Positions 37,154 through 46,555 are shown, numbered from the stretch's first letter. The stretch is DNA of 52,863 nucleotides from Saprospiraceae bacterium (GCA_028285545.1 JANQPA010000048.1:1-52863); one strand, 5' to 3'. The notes: a model not told the origin generated them from the sequence alone. A program made the numbers and translations.

Positions 37154-37179
37154 AGGGGGAAGTCGGAAGGGGGAAGGGA
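37154..37179. repeat. Purine-rich GAAGTCGGAAGGGGGAAGG repeat in non-coding DNA
   Basis: It sits directly after the receptor stop. It shares GAAGTCGGAAGGGGGA with 30087-30102, which is inside the hydrolase gene, about 7 kb away. Confidence 0.6.
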
Positions 37180-37180
37180 A

Positions 37181-39514
37181 TTATTCGGTTTTACTTTTTT
37201 CGAGCAAAGTGTACCTAAAATTTAACCTTAGAGAATGAAACTGCCATCTTCTAGTATTCTGAAGGGTAAATAATTCTCCTTGAATGAATTCTTGATTGAT
37301 TCGACTTCTAAAAACATCAGACAAGGAAATATTGAAGCTAGCCCTATTATTCCATAAATTTTTCTGGATACCAATGTTTAAATAATACTGGCTTAAGTAT
37401 TTGATTTGAGGTCCAATCCTGGGTGAGCGATAATAAGAACTTAGCTGGATTCGCCAATCATTTGGAAGTTTAATATTTTGTTCGAGTCGTAAATTCCAGG
37501 AATATTGACGATTAAATGCTATTAGGCTTTCCTCATCTGATTGAAAGCGAGAAGAAAAAAGGGTAAAATCATTAATCAGTTGCAACCATTTATTGGGCTC
37601 CCATCGAACACTCATTTCCAGGCCTCCATTTTTTTGGCTGGAAAAATTAGTTAAGGTGGTCAAGCTGATCAGATCTTTTTGCATGATTACCTCCTGGATG
37701 GTATTCACTGTATTTCTTACAAAGAGGGTGGTCATTATTTGCCAGTTGGGTAAACTTAATTCATAGCCTCCTTCGTAAGCATCTGCCAGTTCGGGTTGCA
37801 AAAATGGATTACCTGCCGTCAAGTTTAAAGGATCCTGGTAATTAATATATGGGTTGAGGTCGAAGAAACCGGGTCGGTTGATTCTTTTACTGTAGGTAAA
37901 ACTGAAATAATGCTTCACTTCTCCCAAGTCAATTTGATATCCTAATTGAATATTTGGAAAGACATTTAAATACCTCACAAAATTGCTGCTGTCTAAACTT
38001 TCCTGGAAAGAATTACTTTGAAAATGTTCAATTCTAGCTCCTAAACCCAACTCTAAATTTTTTATTTTTTGTTGAAAAATCAGGTATGCTGCACTCTTCC
38101 ATTGTTTGACTGAAAAGTCATTCTCAGGTATCTCAATTGAAACATCAAAGGGTTTAATTATCTGATTGACTTGATACTTGATGGCATTAACTTCTCCTCC
38201 TAATTCAACAGTGAGGTTTTTAGTAAGAGGATTAGAAATGTTTAAATTAAGAGATGATAATCGCTGTCGTTCTTGGGTATTCGAGGATTTTAAATACAAG
38301 AAAAGTGGGTTGGAATCTAAATTGGCGCTTGTGTAGCCATAGGTATCGACAATATTTTCATCCTCTCCACCATGTGAAAGTTGAAGTTGGAAATATTGAT
38401 TTTCAGCCTTCTTTTTTTGATAAGAAGCAGACCATTGGAATTCGTTTTCTAATTCAGAGAATAAATTCTCAGCATCAATTTGACGATTATTCCCATTCTT
38501 GAAAAGAAAATCTGCTAGTTGAACTGCATTTTGATCACTTTCCCAATGATCAAAAATAAAATCCAGATCAAAATACTGAGTACTATCTATCTGCCACTTT
38601 AAACCGGAATTGAGGCCCCAGTAAAAATAATCACTATTCCTGTTGACCTTATTTTCAAATATTTCCAGACTATCTTGCAAAGAAAAGTTTTCTCTTCTTG
38701 AGATTAAAGAAGATTGCCCAATGGACTTTCGGACATTACTATTAAGATGAAAATCAAAACTCCCCATTTTAAAAGTTGCCATTTGTCCAAACTGAATCCG
38801 GTCAGGTAACCCAATGCCGCTCGTAAATTGCAATTTTGAAGGTCCTCTTTCCTTTCGAAAAATGATGTTGATGACTCCGGCCACTCCATCTGCATCAAAT
38901 TTTGCCGGAGGATTGGTATAAACCTCTACCTGATAAATCAAATCTGAAGGAATCTGCTGTAGATCCAGACCATCCATTTGAGTCTCTTTCCCGTTGATAT
39001 AAATAAGAATACCTGAATTTCCCCGTATACTTAGTGCTCCATCCAAACCTACAGTTAAGGAAGGAATATTTTGCAGGATATCGATGGCACTATTTCCAGC
39101 ATTGGCCAGGTCTGCACCCACATTCAAAATTCTTTTTCCGAAATGGGTTTCAAGTGTGCTTCTTTCAGCTCTGATTACAACTTCTTTGAGTTGGTGAGTT
39201 TTTTGGCTTAAAATAATGGAGCCAAAGTTTTTTGAAGCTGCAGAAAAAGGGCCACTATAGTATTCCTGAAAGCCTATAAGCTGGATGGCTAAAATGAATC
39301 TTTGTTTTTCCGAATAGGAAATTAAAAATTCTCCCTGCTCATTTGAATAATCTCCCATTATCAGGGAACTATCCTGGGGGTTTAATAAAGAAATTGTGGC
39401 AAATGGTAGGTGTTCTCCCTTCTGATTCAAAATTGTGCCTGACAATAAATGTTGTGCATTCAAAAAATGACTAAATAAGCTCATGGAAAGGACAAAAAGG
39501 AGTGATTTTTTCAT
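37181..39514 (-). CDS. Outer-membrane beta-barrel receptor (TonB-dependent-receptor-like, OMP_b-brl_3)
   Basis: A 777-residue protein from ATG 39514, which gives a signal peptide MKKSLLFVLSMSLFSHFLNAQ; the frame upstream starts only at a TTG. Residues ~22-110 are a carboxypeptidase-regulatory-like domain (LLSGTILNQKGEHLPFATISLLN). Residues ~115-230 are a plug domain (AIDILQNIPSLTVGLDGALSIRG, VEVYTNPPAKFDADGVAGVINI). The remainder is a beta-barrel with alternating aromatic strands (FDLNPYINYQDPLNLTAGNPFLQPE) that ends in a strand rather than a canonical terminal Phe. No SusD-like gene is adjacent, so this is not a standard polysaccharide utilisation pair. The ligand is unknown. Confidence 0.88.
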   Translation of the reverse strand: MKKSLLFVLSMSLFSHFLNAQHLLSGTILNQKGEHLPFATISLLNPQDSSLIMGDYSNEQGEFLISYSEKQRFILAIQLIGFQEYYSGPFSAASKNFGSIILSQKTHQLKEVVIRAERSTLETHFGKRILNVGADLANAGNSAIDILQNIPSLTVGLDGALSIRGNSGILIYINGKETQMDGLDLQQIPSDLIYQVEVYTNPPAKFDADGVAGVINIIFRKERGPSKLQFTSGIGLPDRIQFGQMATFKMGSFDFHLNSNVRKSIGQSSLISRRENFSLQDSLEIFENKVNRNSDYFYWGLNSGLKWQIDSTQYFDLDFIFDHWESDQNAVQLADFLFKNGNNRQIDAENLFSELENEFQWSASYQKKKAENQYFQLQLSHGGEDENIVDTYGYTSANLDSNPLFLYLKSSNTQERQRLSSLNLNISNPLTKNLTVELGGEVNAIKYQVNQIIKPFDVSIEIPENDFSVKQWKSAAYLIFQQKIKNLELGLGARIEHFQSNSFQESLDSSNFVRYLNVFPNIQLGYQIDLGEVKHYFSFTYSKRINRPGFFDLNPYINYQDPLNLTAGNPFLQPELADAYEGGYELSLPNWQIMTTLFVRNTVNTIQEVIMQKDLISLTTLTNFSSQKNGGLEMSVRWEPNKWLQLINDFTLFSSRFQSDEESLIAFNRQYSWNLRLEQNIKLPNDWRIQLSSYYRSPRIGPQIKYLSQYYLNIGIQKNLWNNRASFNISLSDVFRSRINQEFIQGELFTLQNTRRWQFHSLRLNFRYTLLEKSKTE

Positions 39515-39732
39515 AGCTTCTTTTTTGCGATTGTTCAATCAAAATCGAACAATAAGCTAACTTGCCTATTTTGCCATAGGAAAATAATTCTGTAAACCGC
39601 CTGAATTCAGGTCCTTTAAGAACAAAAGAAGACCTTAGTCACTTGAAAGGAAGAAAAATGCAGTTTGTGCCTTCGAAATTGTTGTTGACCGGAGAAATTT
39701 GAAAATAAAGCTTCGAATTACTAATTTTAGTT

Positions 39733-40788
39733 ATGAGGATTTTTGGGGCACTCCAACGCAAGCCGGAGCTTCGGCAACAAATTCAAAAGCTATTTTTTAA
39801 TGACTTGAGTATCAGCATAATAATCTTTTTGTATTATCTATACTCGGGCTTGGCTGAGGAGCAAAAAACATATGATGTATTTGCTGAAGGAGTGATGCTT
39901 TTGAATCATATTCTTTTAGCAGTATTCACTAATTATTTTTTACTGCCCAGATATTTTCACAAACAGAAGTATTGGCATTTTTTTGGATACTTCACCATTT
40001 CAATTCTAGTGGTAGGTGCTTTGGAAGAGGGTTTCTGGGAGAGAATATTTTATCCAAAAGGACAGGGAGCTGAGGGTTTAAACTTACAATCTTTACAACA
40101 TGTTATCCCTGAGTTTATGCCCTTTGTTTTGACCCTTTTTGGATTTAAAATCGCCTGGGATTATCATGATCGGCAACGGAAGATAGATCAGCTCAACAGT
40201 GAACGAATGAGCAGTGAGCTTAAATTTCTCAAATCGCAAATCAATCCCCATGTTCTATTCAATAATTTAAACAACATTTATTCTTATGCTTTAGATAATT
40301 CAAAGAAAGTACCGGAAATGGTCCTTCAATTGTCAGACATTATGCGCTATATGTTGTATGAGTGTGATGAAGATATGGTGCCTTTAAAAAAAGAGATCAA
40401 CTATCTTACCAATTTTGTGCGACTACAGGAAATCCAGATGGAAGGCCGTGGAAAAGTGGATTTTAATGTAATTGGAGATCCCGATAATTATGAGATAGCC
40501 CCATTGCTATTGATTGCCTTTGTTGAAAACTGTTTCAAGCACAGTATGCAAACAAAAATTCGGGATATTCACATCAATATTACCATTAGGATTATCGATG
40601 GAGTTTTTGATTTTTTTGCCGAAAATAATTTTTCCGATAAAATCGATCTGGAAGATCAGGAAGGCGGTATTGGATTGCAAAATGTAAAAAAGAGGTTGGA
40701 TTTAATTTATGGTGATCAAGCAGATTTAAGATGTGAAAAAGGAGCAGATTCCTTTTCGGTGAACCTACGAATTAATTTGAAAAAATAA
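39733..40788 (+). CDS. LytS-like sensor histidine kinase
   Basis: A 351-residue protein with four hydrophobic helices in residues ~25-145 and no extracellular sensor domain. The His_kinase domain (PF06580) follows: LKSQINPHVLFNNLNNIYS carries the phospho-acceptor His173, and the ATP-binding part has LLLIAFVENCFKHSM (N box) and GGIGLQNVKKRLDLIY (G box). The usual NPHFLFN motif is NPHVLFN here. It pairs with the LytTR regulator 28 bases downstream. It is divergent from the outer-membrane receptor gene, which is a candidate target. It is paralogous to the kinase at 46683-47771. Confidence 0.92.
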   Translation: MRIFGALQRKPELRQQIQKLFFNDLSISIIIFLYYLYSGLAEEQKTYDVFAEGVMLLNHILLAVFTNYFLLPRYFHKQKYWHFFGYFTISILVVGALEEGFWERIFYPKGQGAEGLNLQSLQHVIPEFMPFVLTLFGFKIAWDYHDRQRKIDQLNSERMSSELKFLKSQINPHVLFNNLNNIYSYALDNSKKVPEMVLQLSDIMRYMLYECDEDMVPLKKEINYLTNFVRLQEIQMEGRGKVDFNVIGDPDNYEIAPLLLIAFVENCFKHSMQTKIRDIHINITIRIIDGVFDFFAENNFSDKIDLEDQEGGIGLQNVKKRLDLIYGDQADLRCEKGADSFSVNLRINLKK

Positions 40789-40816
40789 ATATTCATTCCT
40801 GTAGCGCTAATTCTTA

Positions 40817-41530
40817 ATGATTATGGAGATAATCTCTTGTATAATAATCGAAGATCAACTACCTGCACAGAGGGTCTTGCAGCGATACATAAAAGATCTT
40901 CCAATATTGCAGCTAAAGGCAAGTTGCGGAGACTGTTTAAAGGCTATGCAGGTATTGAATGAAGAAACTGTTGACTTAATTTTTTTGGATGTAAATCTTC
41001 CAAAAATTTCAGGTTTAAATTTTTTGCGTTCCTTATCTAATCCCCCGAAGGTGATTATTACTTCTGCCTACCCTCAATACGCCATTGAAGGTTTTGAACT
41101 GGATGTAGTCGATTATTTGCTAAAACCCTTTTCCTTTGAACGTTTCTTAAAATCGATCTCTAAATTATTAACTACAGAAGAAAGTAAAGGCAGTGATTTG
41201 AATAAAAATGATAATCAAAAATTTGTATTCATCAAATCTGATAAAACCATCCACCGCATTAATTTTGAAGAGATCATCTACATCAAAAGTGATGGAGACT
41301 ATATCCGTCTTGTTTCTGCACAAAAGAAATATTTTCTATCTCAAAGTTTAAGTTACTGGAATACCATCCTACCCTCTCGTTCATTTATTCAAACCCATAA
41401 ATCCTACATTGTCAATTTAGCCCGCATTGATCAAATCAGGGGCAATGAAATTTCTACGGAAGCAGGTATTATTCCAATCGGACGTAGTTATAAGCAAGAG
41501 TTTGTACGTCAGTTGAAGAGGTTTATGTGA
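40817..41530 (+). CDS. LytTR-family response regulator
   Basis: A 237-residue protein with an N-terminal receiver (ISCIIIEDQLPAQRV, phospho-acceptor Asp58 in IFLDVNLPK, Lys in YLLKPFSFERFL) and a C-terminal LytTR DNA-binding domain (IHRINFEEIIYIKSDGDYIRLV; FIQTHKSYIVNLARID; IPIGRSYKQEF). It is the partner of the kinase encoded immediately upstream. LytTR proteins bind paired direct repeats; I could not find a convincing pair in the 218-base region upstream of the kinase. Confidence 0.93.
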   Translation: MIMEIISCIIIEDQLPAQRVLQRYIKDLPILQLKASCGDCLKAMQVLNEETVDLIFLDVNLPKISGLNFLRSLSNPPKVIITSAYPQYAIEGFELDVVDYLLKPFSFERFLKSISKLLTTEESKGSDLNKNDNQKFVFIKSDKTIHRINFEEIIYIKSDGDYIRLVSAQKKYFLSQSLSYWNTILPSRSFIQTHKSYIVNLARIDQIRGNEISTEAGIIPIGRSYKQEFVRQLKRFM

Positions 41531-41573
41531 TTTTTGTGATGAGTGACGAGTGACTCGTCACTCATCACAAAAA
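41531..41573. repeat. Perfect 20-bp inverted repeat between convergent genes
   Basis: TTTTTGTGATGAGTGACGAG (41531-41550) is the exact reverse complement of 41554-41573, with a 3-base loop (TGA). GAGTGAC is itself tandemly repeated around the centre. It fills nearly the whole 46-base gap. The T tract is on the left and the A tract on the right, the reverse of a canonical bidirectional terminator, so no U-run follows the stem in either direction. Confidence 0.75.
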
Positions 41574-41576
41574 AAA

Positions 41577-43016
41577 TCAATTCCTATAGTCAAGAGGAGG
41601 TTTTCGGTCGCCCAGTAAAGCTTTATATTTAAAGTTATCTCCTCTGCGTTTATTTAATTCTTCTTTTGCTTTTTTGGCGATACTGGGATCTTTGTATACA
41701 TCAATAGCAGTTAAAGTGAGTGTTTTGGCGGCAAGCATCATGCCTTTATGGCCAATAGAAGTACCACCTGCTGCTACCGCCTGCCAGCTATGAGCTGGTG
41801 TTCCTGGCACCCAGGTAGCCGTCCGCAGGCCAGCAGTAGGGCTTACCCAACTAACATCACCTACGTCAGTAGATCCACCAGAGCCTCTGAGTCGAATCTC
41901 AAATGGCCTAATTTCATTGGCAACAGATACAGGTTGAGGATTATCTAAGGTTTTATGGATGCTTTTTGCAAACTCTTTTTCTTCTTCGGTATATTCAAAC
42001 CCTCCTACTTTTTCCAGGTTGCTAAACATTTTGCGGGCCAGGGTCTCATTGGGCAAAACATTATAGATGCCATGGATGATTTCATATTCCATGGAAGTAC
42101 CTGTTCCAATAGCCGCCCCTTCTGCTGCCTTAATTACCCGATCAAACAGAGCACCTGAGATTGCGGCTTCAGGATGGCGAACATAATAGTATACTTCCGC
42201 ATAGGCTGGAACCACATTTGGAGCTTCTCCCCCTCTGGTAATCACATAATGAATTCTGGACTCCATTGGTACATGCTCTCGCATCATATTCACCATCATA
42301 TTCATGGCTTCCACACCATCTAAAGCCGACCGACCCTGGTCTGGTGCTGAAGATGCATGGGAAGCTTTTCCATAGAATCTAAATTTGCCAGATTTATTGG
42401 CCAGACTTGAGGAAGCACTTGCACTATTGGAATTCCCCGGGTGCCAATGCAAAACGGCATCAACATCATCAAATAAGCCTCCTCGAACCATATAAACTTT
42501 ACCTGCACCACCCTCTTCAGCTGGAGTTCCATATACGCGAATGGTCCCGCTGGAGCCACTTTTTTGAAGCCAATCCTTAATAGCAATAGCTGCAGCAGTA
42601 GAAGCAGTTCCAAAAAGGTGATGACCACAAGCATGGCCAGCGTTTACTTCGGGGCGTTCCTTTCTTTCAGGAACAGCATCCTGGGATACACCTGGCAAGG
42701 CGTCAAATTCTGCCAAAATCCCAATGATTGGTTTTCCAGATCCAAAACTTGCCATAAATGCGGTAGGAATTTCTGCTACACCTTTTTCAACAGTAAAGCC
42801 AGCAGATTTCAACTGCTCTTGAAGTAGTGCTGTAGATTGTTCTTCCTGGTATCCCACTTCTGCAAAGCCCCAAATTTGGTGGGCTACTTCTGCATAGTGA
42901 TCCATTTTCATTTCCAGGGATTTTTTGATGATTTCATTTACTTTTTTATCATCTGTCTGAGCTGAAAGGAGTACGCAGACAATACAAAATAGGGTGAACA
43001 GTATTGTTTTTTTCAT
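41577..43016 (-). CDS. Secreted M20D amidohydrolase, AbgB-like
   Basis: A 479-residue protein with a signal peptide (KKTILFTLFCIVCVLLSAQ), so it acts outside the cytoplasm. M20 metallopeptidase motifs are present: GILAEFDALPG, GHACGHHLFGT (metal-binding Cys/His), TPAEEGGAGK and HWHPG. The dimerisation domain contains KASHASSAPDQGRSALDG. The late motif GGSTDVGDVSWVSP followed by AHSWQ matches AbgB (p-aminobenzoyl-glutamate utilisation protein B) rather than hippurate hydrolases. The family removes amide-linked acyl groups from amino acids. A second, cytoplasmic M20D gene occurs at 50578. Confidence 0.9.
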   Translation of the reverse strand: MKKTILFTLFCIVCVLLSAQTDDKKVNEIIKKSLEMKMDHYAEVAHQIWGFAEVGYQEEQSTALLQEQLKSAGFTVEKGVAEIPTAFMASFGSGKPIIGILAEFDALPGVSQDAVPERKERPEVNAGHACGHHLFGTASTAAAIAIKDWLQKSGSSGTIRVYGTPAEEGGAGKVYMVRGGLFDDVDAVLHWHPGNSNSASASSSLANKSGKFRFYGKASHASSAPDQGRSALDGVEAMNMMVNMMREHVPMESRIHYVITRGGEAPNVVPAYAEVYYYVRHPEAAISGALFDRVIKAAEGAAIGTGTSMEYEIIHGIYNVLPNETLARKMFSNLEKVGGFEYTEEEKEFAKSIHKTLDNPQPVSVANEIRPFEIRLRGSGGSTDVGDVSWVSPTAGLRTATWVPGTPAHSWQAVAAGGTSIGHKGMMLAAKTLTLTAIDVYKDPSIAKKAKEELNKRRGDNFKYKALLGDRKPPLDYRN

Positions 43017-43112
43017 ATCGCACTATTATTTATGTTTATTTGTAATTAGTTAAAATATTTTTGAGAGGAGAATTAGGCATTTATCAATAGCCCTGGGCTT
43101 GGTTTATCAAGT

Positions 43113-44762
43113 TTAATTGTTCCTTTTTCTCTTATTGAGTCTTTGAATCTTAGCATCAATAAGTTTTTTTGCATCACTATCAGGGTGACGTTGTAATACA
43201 TTTTCCAGGTCCTTTACCTTAGCATTTCTCAGCTGATTCAATTCACTGCTTACCGAAAGGTTAGCAAGGCGTTTTTTGGCCTCAGCAGCATGTTTCCCAT
43301 TTGGGTACTGCCTTAAATATAGGTTCAAATCTTCTTGAGAATTATCCTTCAAGACTTTTTGCCAAAGTTTATTTTCTGTGCCCTCTTCAATACCATTTCC
43401 TCTTGAAGAGGTATCAATTTCTTTAATTCTTTGATCTACTTCATTAGAATACCTACCATCTGGAAAATTTTGAAGGTAGTTTTCCATAGCTTTTCGACTG
43501 GGATTAAGTTGAAGCAATTCGAATTGCTCTGTTTCTACCTCTCGAATTTCGGCATTAATTGTTCCCAAATATCTTCCCTCTGGGTATTTTTGGGTGTATT
43601 CTCTAAGCTCTAACAAGTCAGAGTTAACAATCGCTTTTCGGTAATAGGCTTCCTCAAGGTGGCGACTGGACTCATATCTTTGAATATAGGATTGATATGC
43701 ATTTTTATTGTCCGCCAAATATTTTACTCGTATCCAATCCACCTCAGAGGGAACAAAGGCATAGGAAGCTCCGGTAAATATGAGCAAAGCTAAAAGAGCC
43801 ATACTCATACGTTTAAGGACACTAAATCTGGAAGAACTTTCTGATCTATTATCAACAATCTCAGGTAAACCTTCCTGTCCAGAACGTTCCTGCTGGAGAT
43901 CCCCTTTTGAAATATCTTCAAAGGATGGATTCATTTTTTTACCCTCAGACCGTCCTATTGAAGATGTTTTCCCTTCCAACTCAAAATTCTGAGAATCGGA
44001 AACTTGACCACCGAAAGAAAGTTGCAGGCTTGAAGTTTTAAAATTAGGATTGGTTTTGGGGCTGGGCTCGGTTATAATCTGAATGGATTCCTCAAGGACG
44101 ATCTCTCTTTTTCGTTCTTTATTTAGAATTAGTTCAATAACTGCGACCTTTAGGATAAGAGAATAGGTTCCCTTTTTTTGAGGGGTAACATAAAAAATCC
44201 ACTCTGTGAATTCATTTTCTTCGATAAACTGTTCTTGGGAACTAATGCTATTGATCTTAAAAGGCTGATCATTCGAGGGGTCTAGCAATTCGACTTGCAT
44301 GATATCAGAAACTCGAATGGATTTCAGAACGACCTCCTCATCCAGGTCAATATTTTTTATTATTACCTCTTCATTTAAAGCAATGCGAACTGTACATTTG
44401 GTTTCTTTATGGATTTGCATCTGATCAGGAATGCGGTGTAGGATTTTTCCTTTTTTCCCCTTTGGTTGGACCTCTGCTGAAGAATTTTCGGCATTTTCAT
44501 CTAAATCCACTTCAGAAAGAGCATCTATAAGATTCATTAGATCCTGCCTAATCCGTGCATAGGAAATCTGTAAATCTTCATTGCTAATGAGGTTTCGCAA
44601 CCTTTGCCTGTTGGTTTCATTCTGACGGCTTTCGATTAACAGAACATCCTCATATCGATCTTTATTCTCTGGAATCAAATCTCTCAAAGCTTTTATACAA
44701 GGAGCTATGCCCTCCTCAGCAATTATTTTTTTGAGCTTTGATTTTAAATCTTGTAGGTTCAT
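43113..44762 (-). CDS. Effector-associated-domain-like N-terminus, membrane helix and C-terminal YPxG repeats
   Basis: A 549-residue protein of no named function. Residues 1-85 (LKKIIAEEGIAPCIKALRDL...NRQRLRNLISNEDLQISYARIRQDLMNLIDAL) resemble the effector-associated domain EAD11, a small helical adaptor of bacterial conflict and signalling proteins. Residues ~105-235 form a beta-rich domain (RIPDQMQIHKETKCTVRIAL, VSDIMQVELLDP, TEWIFYVTPQKKGTYSL) often found next to such adaptors. A low-complexity stretch precedes one membrane helix (319-338). The C-terminal ~200 residues hold five degenerate helical repeats centred on YxxxYPxGxxxxxA (YTQKYPEGRYLG, YLQNFPDGRYSN, YLRQYPNGKHAA). By topology the adaptor is cytoplasmic and the repeats periplasmic. 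No catalytic domain is present, so it may recruit an effector encoded elsewhere. Confidence 0.7.
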   Translation of the reverse strand: MNLQDLKSKLKKIIAEEGIAPCIKALRDLIPENKDRYEDVLLIESRQNETNRQRLRNLISNEDLQISYARIRQDLMNLIDALSEVDLDENAENSSAEVQPKGKKGKILHRIPDQMQIHKETKCTVRIALNEEVIIKNIDLDEEVVLKSIRVSDIMQVELLDPSNDQPFKINSISSQEQFIEENEFTEWIFYVTPQKKGTYSLILKVAVIELILNKERKREIVLEESIQIITEPSPKTNPNFKTSSLQLSFGGQVSDSQNFELEGKTSSIGRSEGKKMNPSFEDISKGDLQQERSGQEGLPEIVDNRSESSSRFSVLKRMSMALLALLIFTGASYAFVPSEVDWIRVKYLADNKNAYQSYIQRYESSRHLEEAYYRKAIVNSDLLELREYTQKYPEGRYLGTINAEIREVETEQFELLQLNPSRKAMENYLQNFPDGRYSNEVDQRIKEIDTSSRGNGIEEGTENKLWQKVLKDNSQEDLNLYLRQYPNGKHAAEAKKRLANLSVSSELNQLRNAKVKDLENVLQRHPDSDAKKLIDAKIQRLNKRKRNN

Positions 44763-44826
44763 AAGTTCCTATATTCAGAGACTTGAACAGAAAATGAAAT
44801 GGCCTATATTTGAATACACTATCTCT

Positions 44827-45567
44827 TTAGCCAATAAGTCTTTGTTGATTAATAAAATCAAGGAAGGTCTTTTTATACAAGCCACCGATGGGAATTTGTT
44901 GTTCTCCAATAAAAAGATCATTTTTCCCAATACTATCTACCTTATTGGAAGATATGATATAAGATTTATGAACTCTAAAAAATGGAGGAGTGGGTAGTAC
45001 TTCTTCGATTTTTTTTAAATTTTGGAGGGTCATTACTTTAGAGGAGGGAGTATAAATTCTGGAATAATCCTTCATACCCTCGATGTACAGAATGTCATCT
45101 AATTTTATCTTTTGAAGGCGATACTCTGATCTAACAAGTATGTAAGCATCTTTATCTATAGCTGTAATGGGGGGAGTTCCTAAAGTTGGGGCAGTTTCTT
45201 TTTCATCATCCTTTAAGATATTATAGACTTTTTCTACAGCCATTAAGAAGCGATCTAAACTAATGGGCTTTAACAGGTAATCTGTTACGTCTAATTCATA
45301 ACCTTTTATAGCATATTGATCATAAGCAGTGGTAAAAATAATTTTGGGCCTTTGGGTCAGCACTTCCAACAATTGAATTCCCGTCAGTTCATCCATTTGA
45401 ATATCCAGAAACATCAGGTCGATTTCATTTTGTCGAAGGAAATTCATGGCATCAAAGCCATTATCAAAGGTCCCCTGAAGATCAAGATAGGGTACTTTTT
45501 CAATAAAGGCAGACATTTTTCCCAATGCTAAAGGTTCATCATCAACTGCAATACATCTTATTTTCAT
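44827..45567 (-). CDS. LytTR-family response regulator
   Basis: A 246-residue protein with receiver (CIAVDDEPLALGKM, Asp55 in MFLDIQMDE, Lys in YLLKPISLDRFL) and LytTR domain (LQKIKLDDILYIEGMKDYSRIY; FFRVHKSYIISSNKVD; IPIGGLYKKTF). Its kinase is most likely the LytS-like protein encoded at 46683-47771, from which it is separated by a DUF1835 gene. The gaps are short (40 and 64 bases), so kinase, DUF1835, regulator and the EAD-like gene probably form one transcription unit. Confidence 0.92.
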   Translation of the reverse strand: MKIRCIAVDDEPLALGKMSAFIEKVPYLDLQGTFDNGFDAMNFLRQNEIDLMFLDIQMDELTGIQLLEVLTQRPKIIFTTAYDQYAIKGYELDVTDYLLKPISLDRFLMAVEKVYNILKDDEKETAPTLGTPPITAIDKDAYILVRSEYRLQKIKLDDILYIEGMKDYSRIYTPSSKVMTLQNLKKIEEVLPTPPFFRVHKSYIISSNKVDSIGKNDLFIGEQQIPIGGLYKKTFLDFINQQRLIG

Positions 45568-45607
45568 AGCCCATTTTTTTGAAGTGGAGAGGAAGAATAT
45601 TAATTAT

Positions 45608-46555
45608 TCAAGTTTTATCGTTTTTATCCTCTGTTCGAATCAATTTTTGTTGTTTTTCATCCCATCGAAAAGATTTAAAATGAGTCCCTCCCCAATAGTA
45701 ATCGTGTTCTGCCCACTTAACAAAATCTTCTTGTCCATTAAGAACTTTTTCTCCCAGAGCATTTAATTGTAGACCCTCGTCATCCTGCATAAGTGGATAA
45801 AGGTTTTCAAGGTATTTGAAATATTGCCAGTCTCCGAAGCCAAAAGCATTATCTTCTCTTAGGAGTTTGCCAACTATTTTTTTGCTATCTCCCACACCAG
45901 AATGCACGATGTGCATCATTTTGTTTTCAATCACATTCAAGCCATTATTGGTGGAAGGGAAACGTTGTAAATGAGCATATACTGCAGCAGGCAAATAGGG
46001 AAATCGATTGGAATAAGTCTCAGCAAGGTCCCTTAATCTAGTGGGGTTATCGGATGAAAATACGGCCCAGAATTCTTCCGCAAAATCTAAATCTTCTTTG
46101 GTAAGACTTTGTCTCTTTTCAAATAATTCTGGATACAAATTGGAAGGGATTTCTCCCAGTCCCACTAGCCTTTCATATCCTGGTATTTCTCCAATACAAA
46201 CTAAAGAAAGTTGGATATTTCCAAGGTGTTGGCGGGCAAACCAGGATAATAAGGCCATCATATTCAACTGGCAAAAAAGATCGTATTCAAACCAAAGGGT
46301 AATTTCATCATATTGACTAAAAGACTCTACCTTTTCAAACTCTTCAATCGTCAATTTATGATATTTCCCTTCTTCTGCTTCGAAAAAAGATTCAAAAAAG
46401 CTGGATCGAACTTCCCAAAAGGTTTCGGCGCCAATCGTTTCAGGGACTCTTCCTTCAGACAAAACTTCACGCCAAACCATTTTATTTCCTGGAAGATTAG
46501 TCTGTTCGAAAATTTCCAATGTCGCATCGCCATTCAACACATGCAAATGAGTCAT
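45608..46555 (-). CDS. DUF1835 domain-containing protein
   Basis: A 315-residue soluble protein. The N-terminus HLHVLNGDATLEIFEQTNLPG is the DUF1835 signature. Aromatic and acidic segments follow (YDEITLWFEYDLFCQLNMMALLSWF), then a DUF3658-like C-terminal part (LNVIENKMMHIVHSG, FGFGDWQYFKYLENL). Biochemical function is unknown in the family. Its placement between a LytS kinase and its LytTR regulator suggests co-regulation or a role in the same signalling path; that is inference. Confidence 0.82.
   Translation of the reverse strand: MTHLHVLNGDATLEIFEQTNLPGNKMVWREVLSEGRVPETIGAETFWEVRSSFFESFFEAEEGKYHKLTIEEFEKVESFSQYDEITLWFEYDLFCQLNMMALLSWFARQHLGNIQLSLVCIGEIPGYERLVGLGEIPSNLYPELFEKRQSLTKEDLDFAEEFWAVFSSDNPTRLRDLAETYSNRFPYLPAAVYAHLQRFPSTNNGLNVIENKMMHIVHSGVGDSKKIVGKLLREDNAFGFGDWQYFKYLENLYPLMQDDEGLQLNALGEKVLNGQEDFVKWAEHDYYWGGTHFKSFRWDEKQQKLIRTEDKNDKT

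Noticed and set aside
41531-41573. Bidirectional intrinsic terminator
   Set aside because: The stem is perfect, but the A and T tracts have the wrong polarity for intrinsic termination, so I list it as a repeat.
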